From contig WELB01000005.1 in the NCBI GenBank assembly GCA_009602725.1, positions 61,528 through 71,742 on the forward strand: a stretch of 10,215 bases of DNA. Direction: 5' to 3'. This document shows, in pieces, positions 1-7,200 of the stretch. Every line of letters begins with the position of its first letter. Positions within the stretch are counted from its first letter, which is position 1. The DNA comes from Spirogloea muscicola (lineage: Eukaryota > Streptophyta > Zygnematophyceae > Spirogloeales > Spirogloeaceae). Position numbers and translations under genes: made by a program. The notes beneath the pieces were generated by a model. That model searched no databases. It had not been told where the DNA came from and was given only the letters and a program-made list of their open reading frames with translations.

Positions 1-405
1 CGCTGGGCGCTCGGTGGCTCGAGCTGCTCAACCAGCTCTCTCGTCACGCCATTGCCCGCCGCTTCCATGGGGAGCCGGTGGACTCCCATGCAGCAGGGTC
101 GCTAGCGCAGGTGTACCGCATGCGCTTGGCCGTCTCGCTGCAGAGGTCTATGGCCCGCGCGCTGCACCTGCGTGCAGGCAAAGCCCTCGCTGCTGCCTCT
201 GGCTCTGGCCAGGGGACCCGCTTCCAGGAACCCAGTCTCTCTGACCTGAGGCTGCTTAGCAGGGGTTACAGAGTGCTTCGTGGCTGCTTCGTTTCTTTTC
301 TGTGCTAGTTGTTCTTTGTACTTCCCCTGGCCCCTTCTCGTCCTTTGTTCATTCTTTTCTGGGCTGGCTTCTTCCAGCCCCTTATCCTCAATGGGCGAGC
401 CCTTC
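1..405 (+). mobile_element. Repeat copy A: 3' end of a LINE-like element (truncated at the window edge)
   Basis: An open frame from position 3 reads through LGARWLELLNQLSRHAIARR, AQVYRMRLAVSLQRSMARAL, RAGKALAAASG and SDLRLLSRGY. The normal stop after GY has changed from TAC TGA to TAC AGA, so the frame runs on to 308. The 3' tail follows, with CATTCTTTTCT and a perfect 7-bp hairpin at 361-380. The same protein stretch occurs in copies B and C. The pattern GALG...LL..LS......RLSVSLQR.MA resembles, from memory, the C-terminus of reverse transcriptases of algal and protist LINE-like elements; no catalytic reverse transcriptase motif lies in the window, so the class is likely but not proven. Confidence 0.65.
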
Positions 406-793
406 CCCCAGCAGCAGCAAGTGGGGGCGCTCTGTGGTCCTGTGAAGCCGAAGAAGACAGAAGAAAGCGCTCGCCCATGGAGAAGGGGGGGAGGGCTCGC
501 CCATAGGTAAAAGAGGGGCTAGCAAAGCCAGCCCAGAAAAGAGGAGAAGAGGAGAAGAGGGGCTGGCAAAGAAGAAAGAGAGAAGGGCTCGCCCATTGAG
601 GATAGGGGCTGGAAAAGTGCGCGCCCATAGAGAAGAGGGGCTGGAAAAGCCAGCCCAAAATAGAAGGAACAAAGTACGAGAAGGGGGACAGGGGAAGCGC
701 TAAGGAAAATAAGCACAACAAGAAACAAAGCAGCTACGTATTACTCAGTAATCCCTGCTAAGCAACCTCAGGTCAGAGAAGCTAGGCTCCTGG
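224..793. repeat. Long imperfect inverted repeat formed by the tails of copies A and A'
   Basis: The left arm (224-405) and right arm (about 581-793) match as reverse complements over most of their length, including the SDLRLLSRGY coding end, the stop region and the hairpin tail. The right arm carries an extra unit of roughly 32-34 nt. The loop is about 175 nt. A transcript across it could fold into a long double-stranded RNA. Confidence 0.85.
467..793 (-). mobile_element. Repeat copy A': 3' tail of the same family, opposite orientation
   Basis: Reading the minus strand from 793, the sequence follows copy A from CCAGGA through CTGACCTGAGG and the stop region (CTTAGCAGGGATTACTGA, about 769-744) into the 3' tail. 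The tail is longer than in copy A: it holds several units built from a GGGCTGG/CCAGCCC hairpin and a TGGGCGAGCCC-like box. Hairpins lie at 638-656 (7-bp stem) and 516-534 (8 bp with one mismatch). Boxes lie at 467-478, 493-504, 585-596 and 617-628. Almost none of the ORF remains, so this is a severely 5'-truncated copy. Confidence 0.65.
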
Positions 794-840
794 CAAAGCC
801 ACCCCAAAAAGAATGGACAGCGTCCAAAAGCCCAAGAAAG
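791..840 (-). repeat. Repeat fragment F: 3' tail motif only, minus strand
   Basis: On the minus strand, GTCCATTCTTTTTGGGG (817-801) matches the pre-hairpin box of the family, followed by a small hairpin TGGC-TTT-GCCA at 801-791. The sequence then passes directly into copy A', as if A' had inserted at, or recombined with, an older tail. Confidence 0.5.
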
Positions 841-1084
841 AGGCGCCGACAAGGGACTACAGTGAAGCCAGCAGGCCCGGAGGGCGGCCGGGCGGCCCGG
901 GCCGGCCCCGTCGCCCACGCTCCCGCCACTTGCCCGGCTGCCGTGGCTCGCCGCATTTGCCGCCTAACCGGCCTTTCCGGCATCCGGGCCTGACAGTTGG
1001 CGACCTCTGCGTGCTGACTCATTGCTCCTCGTTAGCTTTCCTTCGTTAGCCACCTCATCACCCCGTTACCGGGATGTCTGTAAG
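841..1084. other. GC-rich spacer with no recognised gene
   Basis: It contains a run of GGCCGG-type sequence near 880-905. Open frames here, such as plus strand 813-1049, are short and arginine- and proline-rich, with no domain. No member of the repeat family was recognised in it. Confidence 0.5.
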
Positions 1085-1500
1085 TGAAGTGGCACTCCCC
1101 GATAGGGGCAAGGGCTGTGAAAAGCCAGCCCGAAAAAGAATTGACGAAGGTTCGAAGGGGCCAAATGATGGCGGGGCTTAAAAAGCACTAAGCAGCTACT
1201 AAGGGGCCTGAAGATGCTACTCAGAACGGGGGAGGATGGACCCCTCAGTAGTCACGAGTGAGGAGCCTCAAATCCGACAGACTAGCTGCCGGAAAACTCT
1301 TCCCCTCGAAAGCCGGAGGCCGCAGCGAGAGCACGGCCAGCACGCAGATGCAAGGCGTGGGCCATGGACCGCTGCAGGGAGACGGACAATCGCATACGGT
1401 ATACCTGAGCCCGCGAGCCAGCGGCGGTGAAGTCAGCCGGCTCACCTCGCCTGCGGGACACAAGGCTACAATTGCCCTCCCTTTCAATTTCGTGCGCACC
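1085..1500 (-). mobile_element. Repeat copy B: degenerate 3' end of the LINE-like element, minus strand
   Basis: On the minus strand the ORF end reads GSRAQVYRMRLSVSLQRSM, then ALHLRAGRALAAASG and, after a frameshift, SDLRLLTRDY with the TGA at 1247-1245. This shows the probable original C-terminus. The tail has GTCAATTCTTTTTC and a hairpin with a 6-bp stem at 1112-1131. Upstream of about 1440 the match to copies A and C fades. Confidence 0.65.
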
Positions 1501-1514
1501 GCGCGACTTCTCTC

Positions 1515-2015
1515 CTGCGCTGGTCCGCTTACTCACCCCACGCAATCTGCCTCCAAGGCTGGGCATGCTGTGGCCTACGCCGCCAGGGCCAAGGAGTCAA
1601 AGTATGCCGACCACCCGCGGGAGGACTAGTTCTTCCTGCTCGCCATCGATACCCACGGTGCGTTGGGGGCTCGGTGGCTCCAGCTGCTCCATCAGCTCTC
1701 GCGTCGCGCTATCTCCCGCCAGCACCGTGGTGAGCTGGTGGATCTCCGTGCAGCACGCTCGCTCGCGCAAATTTATTGCATGCGCCTGTCCGTCTCGTTG
1801 CAGAGGTCCATGGCTTGCGCGCTGCATCTGCGTGCCGGTTGTGCCTTGGCTGCAGGCTCTGGCCCTGGCCAGGGGACCCGCTACCAGGAGACCAGTCTCC
1901 GACCTGCGGCTGCTTAGCAGGGGTTACTGAGTGTTTCGTAACTGATTAAAGTCCCTGTGTGATTTAGCGCTTAAAACTCTGTCCATTCATTTTCTGGGCT
2001 GGCCTCTCGCAGCCA
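1515..2015 (+). mobile_element. Repeat copy C: longest ORF remnant of the LINE-like element
   Basis: The plus-strand frame reads AGHAVAYAARAKESKYADHP, an in-frame TAG at 1627-1629, then FFLLAIDTHGALGARWLQLL and on through RLSVSLQRSMACALHLRAG. The block HP..S.SKAGHAV...AKESKY...FFLLAIDTHGALG is, from memory, typical of the region after the reverse transcriptase core in algal and protist LINEs. A 2-nt deletion near 1895 shifts the frame before SDLRLL, so the frame ends at 1917, while the ancestral stop region is still visible at 1915-1931. The tail has GTCCATTCATTTTC and a weaker hairpin at 1997-2014. With both a stop and a frameshift it is dead. Confidence 0.65.
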
Positions 2016-2204
2016 CCGCCCTCTCCTGGGAGCGTTCTTCTTCTGCTTGACTCAGCAGCAGGTGATGTGCAATTGCCAATGTGCTTGCCCTTGTACTTGG
2101 CCACTCTGGCCCTCCCTGCTTTGCCCATTGCATGACAACAGTTTGGCTGCCCTGGCCTCCCTTTCCATCCATGCTCACCGTGCATCTTTCTTTCTAATAA
2201 GGTG

Positions 2205-2425
2205 AGGTGGAGCTAGCATGCACCTGCGTGCAGGCCGCACCTTGGCTGCTGCCTCCAGGTTCCGTTAGGGCGACGCTTTTCCGCCCTCTACTTATTATGA
2301 TTTGCACTGTTGACTAGAAGGTATTGAGCGCCTCTCGCTGCCGTCTTGGAGACTAGGATCCTGTTTTTTGCGCCATCCGGCCCTTTCAGAACGTGTCCAT
2401 TCCCGTGCCAAACGGTTGGCAAAGC
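2205..2425 (+). repeat. Repeat copy D: eroded 3' end of the same family
   Basis: GCACCTGCGTGCAGGC and CTTGGCTGCTGCCT match the HLRAG..LAAAS part of copies A and C. The stop region survives as CTAGAAGGTATTGAG (2314-2328), and the tail box as GTCCATTCCC near 2395. At the hairpin position lies a different inverted repeat, TGCCAA/TTGGCA with a 4-nt loop (2406-2421). Confidence 0.5.
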
Positions 2426-2634
2426 TGCAGGCGTCGAGGAAGGCATGTGTACCACCCTGCCGGCGATGATTTCAGAGGCCCGACCGCACAATTTCCACGG
2501 GGGCGTTCAAGACTAGGCGGTTTGACCTCCTCCAGCAGCTTGCTTGGCGAGTAGAGGTATGTCGGCAAGGGCAGCAGGGTGAGCAGCCCGGCTGCAAAGA
2601 CTCCAGGTCACTCATTTGGGTGTCATAGTGTGCC

Positions 2635-2915
2635 GCTCCATGCGCATTACCAGGCGTTTGCCGTGCATTTGTGGGCAGGCCACGCCTAGGCTGCTGCCTG
2701 TGGATGACGGGGCAGCTCTGTCCAGCTATTGCATCACTCCAACTTGCAGCTTTTGAGTAGAGGTTATTGAGCACCCCTTCGTTGTGGCCTCTTGCTCAGC
2801 TAGGTGGTGCTGGTTTCGGCCCCTTCAGATCTCAGCCATCGCCCCTTCAGAGCGCTTACCCTGATAACTTGTTCCTGACCATTCCATTTCAGCTCGCCTT
2901 TCGCAGACCTTGCCC
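2635..2915 (+). repeat. Repeat copy E: most eroded 3' end of the same family
   Basis: CATTTGTGGGCAGGCC and TAGGCTGCTGCCT echo the HLRAG..LAAAS region. GAGTAGAGGTTATTGAGC (2754-2771) echoes the stop region. GACCATTCCATTTCAG (about 2877-2892) echoes the tail box, followed by a decayed hairpin region with CGCCTTTCGCAGACC. Confidence 0.45.
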
Positions 2916-3507
2916 CCTTTGGAAGGACTTCTTTGTTGCTCCCTGCAAGGTAGCACCACTACCTATCTCACTTCCAATCCATCACCTCTGCTTCATCCTG
3001 AGCCCTTCAGGTACGTTACCACTCCCATCTTGCAGTGCCATGTATACTTGACAATTTAAAAATGGACCTCTATCAAGCAGGGTTGCACATCTTCCGCAAT
3101 CTTGCTGATGAGTAATGGGCAAGCGCAGAGCACCAAAGCACCAGCTTGGGGTGATCCTGGATGGGGCAAAATACAGGAAGCGAGAATGGAGGAGGAGGTC
3201 CATGTTGTAAAAGAGGGGCAAGGAGGGAGGACAGCACACTTCTTGCCTAAACGCAAGCTTTGCTTGCGACGGCCGTGTCGTGAGTGCTGGTCAAAGAATT
3301 TCGCACAAGCCCGGCACTGACATCTGTGAAGCCCGCGTGCACAGTCAATGTACAGGGCCACGACATGACAGCAGCTTCGCCATGGGCACGGCAAGGCACT
3401 GGCCTTGATGCAGACGAGCAGCTATTCACTTGACCAGCCAAAGGCAATGCTTGCATTCACAAGCAACTCAACAGTGGAGCGGCGGCATTCATCCGCTGGT
3501 CACAGCT
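2916..3507 (-). other. 3' flank and probable 3' UTR of the ArfGAP gene
   Basis: Nearly 600 bases follow the stop codon up to the nearest repeat copy. Open frames here (for example minus strand 3394-3056 and 3239-2982) have no recognisable domain. I found no TGTAA, the common green algal polyadenylation signal, on the minus strand (no TTACA on the plus strand) between 2881 and 3507, so the transcript end cannot be placed. Confidence 0.5.
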
Positions 3508-4268
3508 TTATGGGTCATGAGGCTGTGACAAAAGCACAAAGAGCTCCTCATCAGAAATGGCACCGAGCTCTGCAGCAACCTCCAATGGCGTCTTGCCAGC
3601 ACCGTCCACAATGGTGGCACTCACGCCCCTGCAACATCAGGTCACGACAGTGTCAAAGGGTGCTGATACTAATCAATATTGATTCCTGGCTACGGCAGAC
3701 AGCAGAACATAAGCCACTCCAGTTGCTCGATGGGACAAGCCAACATCCCACCTATAGAGGAGCATCTTCGCGATGTTGTTATGCGAGCAAAGGACTGCGT
3801 GATGTAGGGGGGTCCTCCCCATGGCATCCCGAGCACCGGCCGCAGCTCCGAACTGCAGTAGCAGCTCGACCATAGCGGAGTCCCCTAGCCGACATGCTGC
3901 ATGCAGCAACGTGCAGCCCTTGAGCTCCAGCTCATCTCCACCTGATGGACTCGAGTCCTCTCCTGCACGCCCGTGTGCCTGGTATAGGGTCTGCCGTTTG
4001 GTCAATAGAAGGCCCTCTTGTCAACTGCAAAGCCATATTTCCATCGGTGCTGACACTCGGCTTAAGCACCTTAAGTACGTAATGAGACCCACTGCAACCA
4101 GGCACTACTTGCCTGCTCGAAGGTAGTGTTGGGGTCAGCCTGTGCCTGCACCAGTAGACACAGGGCCTTCCGCTTGTCCGCCTCCTTCACAGCATCCCAC
4201 ATCTGGCTTGGGACTTCCTCATCTCCTATCTCTGCCCCACGCTGGCGAATGAATCTTCTCTCCACATA
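3508..4268 (-). other. Ankyrin-repeat C-terminus (exons 18-20)
   Basis: Exons 4268-4113, 3978-3752 and 3628-3508 encode residues 610-776. After [10 protein letters not shown] comes a first, poor ankyrin unit ([20 protein letters not shown] followed by ADPN). Two clear repeats follow: [20 protein letters not shown] with LQFGA, and [20 protein letters not shown]. The last, partial unit is [12 protein letters not shown]. The tail ends LSQPHDP and TAA. Ankyrin repeats in this family pack against the ArfGAP domain and bind partners. The junction 3752/3628 splits an arginine codon (AG plus G), giving [13 protein letters not shown], which is the expected repeat spacing. Confidence 0.92.
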
Positions 4269-7200
4269 CTGGCACCACCAGATCCACGTCCATAGCACTT
4301 TGTCAACATTTGCTTGGGATCGTCGAAGCAGTGCCCTCTATAAAGCACGTTCAGTACCTAGCAGCTATGGTCGTCAATGCTGCAAATCTGCAACAAGTTC
4401 CTAAGAGTCACTACAGAGCATCACCTTTGCTTGGATGAACTTCTCCTTGACCTGCAGTGAGTCAATGGGACTGGGCTTTGATGCACCTGCTGACACCGCT
4501 GTATTGTCCCTGCAGGCACCCTCATCTACCTTGTCAGCCCTGCACCAAATCGCTCAAAGCTTCATACATCGTCAGCAGTCCTGTATTCATCAACATTAGC
4601 AGGCAAATGGCAATGTGGAAGCTCAGGCAAATGGCAATGTGGAAGCTCAAGGCCATCAGAGGCCTCAGAAGGGCAAGCCAGCAGACCTGCTTGGGCGTGG
4701 GGGCAGGAAGCCTGGCTGAGGTCTCCGCTGCTGCTGTGGGAGGAGCTCCTCCCATACGCCATTCAAGAAGGTGTTGCCGGTTGCCGTGAAGTATGCCAGG
4801 ACTGCCGGCTCCCATACCTTAACGTCCAGCGTGGTCGACCTCACCTGGATGGGCCAGCACCAATGTAAGGGCCTCTACTTGATGCCCTCTTGCGCCATAA
4901 GAGAGGATGGAAGGTCAATCTCCTCATCTGCTGAGCTGCTGCAGGTATACACAATGACTGACTCGCCAGATGCATGGATGCGAACAACAAATATCCACGG
5001 GATCCAGGTGTCTGGAGGATGGTAGATCAGAGAGCTATATGCAGTAAGCTCAACGAGCTCACCTTGGAGATGTGCACACCAAGATTGCGATGCACGCCTG
5101 AGCAATCGATGCATACGAGGATGCCAAGGTTGAGAGAAGCCCAATCAGGATCCAAGGCACCGCAGTCGGCACAGCGATCATTGCCTTCCCCTCTCCTCAA
5201 CACGTCCAGCGGTCTCTCCTGGAAGCTCTGCCTGGAAGACCTGCCCTCACCCCTTCTTCCTCCATCCTCTGATAGTGGCACAAAGCAAGCTACGAGTCAG
5301 ACATATCTGCAACTTTTCTACCTGACAGACAGAGTACCAAACATGTAAGTCGGCAAAGTCCCCACCTGCTGTGGGAGAATCAAGAGTGGTAGCCTCAGAC
5401 AGATCACTCGGGGACCGCAGGTGGCCTCGTTGCATTCGCTGCAAGGGATGAACAGGTATCACCATGTGGGCCCCCTGTGCAGCTGGGCGTATGCTCTGAA
5501 AGAAGGCAGATCTGGGATGCAGTACCCTTTTATAGCTTGCCAGCACGGCATCAGGAGTCCGGGCAGTTCAGGGGCACTTTGACGCTTACAGGCACGGGTG
5601 ATTGTGCGTTAAGCAAGGAGGCAATGACGCCCGTGATGTTGTCGACCCAGTCTTGCCGATCAGCATTGTTTTCGGCCTGCAGGGCAAGATGGTGAGATTC
5701 AGGGTGTGGGTCCAGGCCAGCACTCGCTTGGACATGAGCAGCCACAGGCGTTGAGACAACCAACAAGCTCTGATCATGAACCCATGCCTTTGACCCTCAT
5801 CCCAGTACCTGAAGGGTGTACGACTTGTTTGGGGAGACAACCCGGAAGCAAAAGCGTAGGTCCGACTGCTCCGCGTCCATCTTTATTGTACTCGTCAGCA
5901 AGTTCACAGTGTTGTTTGCTACTGTGTTTTCATCCTAGTGTTAGAACAAAACGCAGTCTGTAAGGGAAGGTGGGTAGGCCTACTAACTTGCAGTGCAGGC
6001 TAAGAGGATGTGCTTAAGAAAGTTGATCAAAGCTGACTCTTTGCAAGCAGTCACTGTGGCATACAAGTCAGGGCTTGCCCTGCAGCATTGTTATTGTTAA
6101 GTCAACCAGCACAAGGCTGCTCCCAGGAGCGGGCTGCTGCAGTACATGTGCAACAACAACCAAAACCAGAATGGGCAAGTTAGGATGTCTCGCAATGCTT
6201 ACGGTTGGTTTTCCCCACTGCTTGCGGTAGTAGTAGAGCAACCCGCGGGAGTCCAGCACAAAGAAGCGGCGCTTCCAATCCCCACGGAGTGACGAAGAGC
6301 GTTTCAGCAAGTACCCCTGCTTAATTGTCTGAATCTGTTTTACAGGGAGCCCACACCCAAATACCAGGTTCATGATGAAAGGGCTGTGCCTTCACTAACT
6401 CAATCTCTACCGACTGCTGAGCAGCTTGGGTGTGACATGGAGTGCCCCAAAGTGGAACCTTATACTGCTGTGGCATCATGACAAGGGCTGAATCTATGAG
6501 CTAGCGGACAGCTTTGCAAATGCTGCTGATGTAGATGCACTTTTTGCTGCAACAAGCAGAGAGTACATGATAATGGGACGGCATGAGACAAGGTGGCATC
6601 CGTTAAGGTTGGGTGAATGAAAAAGGGCTTACCTTCCCATCAGGCGTGGCGGCCATGACAGCCTCGATTGCTCGGTGCGAGGACTTGCCCATCTGCAGCC
6701 CGTCACCAGTGAAAGGAGTAGAGGCCAAGTCCGCTGCAGCGGCAGCGGCAGAGTCCCTCTCCATCTGCCGCCGGAACTCCTGCATGCGGTCTGCGAGCGC
6801 CGCCTGCTCTATGTTGGCTCGCTCGCGTGACTGCTGTGCATAAGTCAGCACCTGGTGGATGTACGGCTCCATTGAGTGCAGCAGCTCATAGCCCTGCCAA
6901 CCCACATCGCATCAGCAAGCCGGTAAGTCGGAAGTCAAGAGTGATACCCTGTGAGCCCTGACTGCCTGAGCCAAGGTCAAAGCCAATCTTCGTCAAGAGG
7001 TTGGCCAAACAGGGCTGAGGAGTCAAACAGGCCTGCTTGAAGTAACGGAGGTGAGCGTCCATGGAGCCGCTGACAGCCTCCAGAAATTCGAATTTCTTCT
7101 TTCCCTCGATATTTGACAGGGCCGTCACCTGCACTAGTAAGCGACTCAGCGCCCCTCAGTGTCATGGCAAGAGGATGTACGCCACTACATCATCTCGTGT

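Noticed and set aside
305-721. 138-residue open frame on the minus strand rich in F, L, P and S
   Set aside because: It is the reading of the repeated tail units of copies A and A'; its apparent PLFSMG repeats come from the hairpin and box repeats, not a protein.
3056-3394. Cysteine-rich minus-strand open frame (CARGLHRCQCRAC)
   Set aside because: Cysteine spacing fits no zinc-finger family I know, and it sits in the 3' flank without its own start context or splice links.
3405-3875. 156-residue open frame on the plus strand
   Set aside because: Antisense of ankyrin exons 19 and 20; no domain.
4562-4687. Coding use of the 24-bp duplication as an ELPHCHLP repeat
   Set aside because: The frame meets TGA and cannot reach exon 17 in phase, whereas donor AGCAG|GTCTGC with the acceptor at 4540 joins perfectly.
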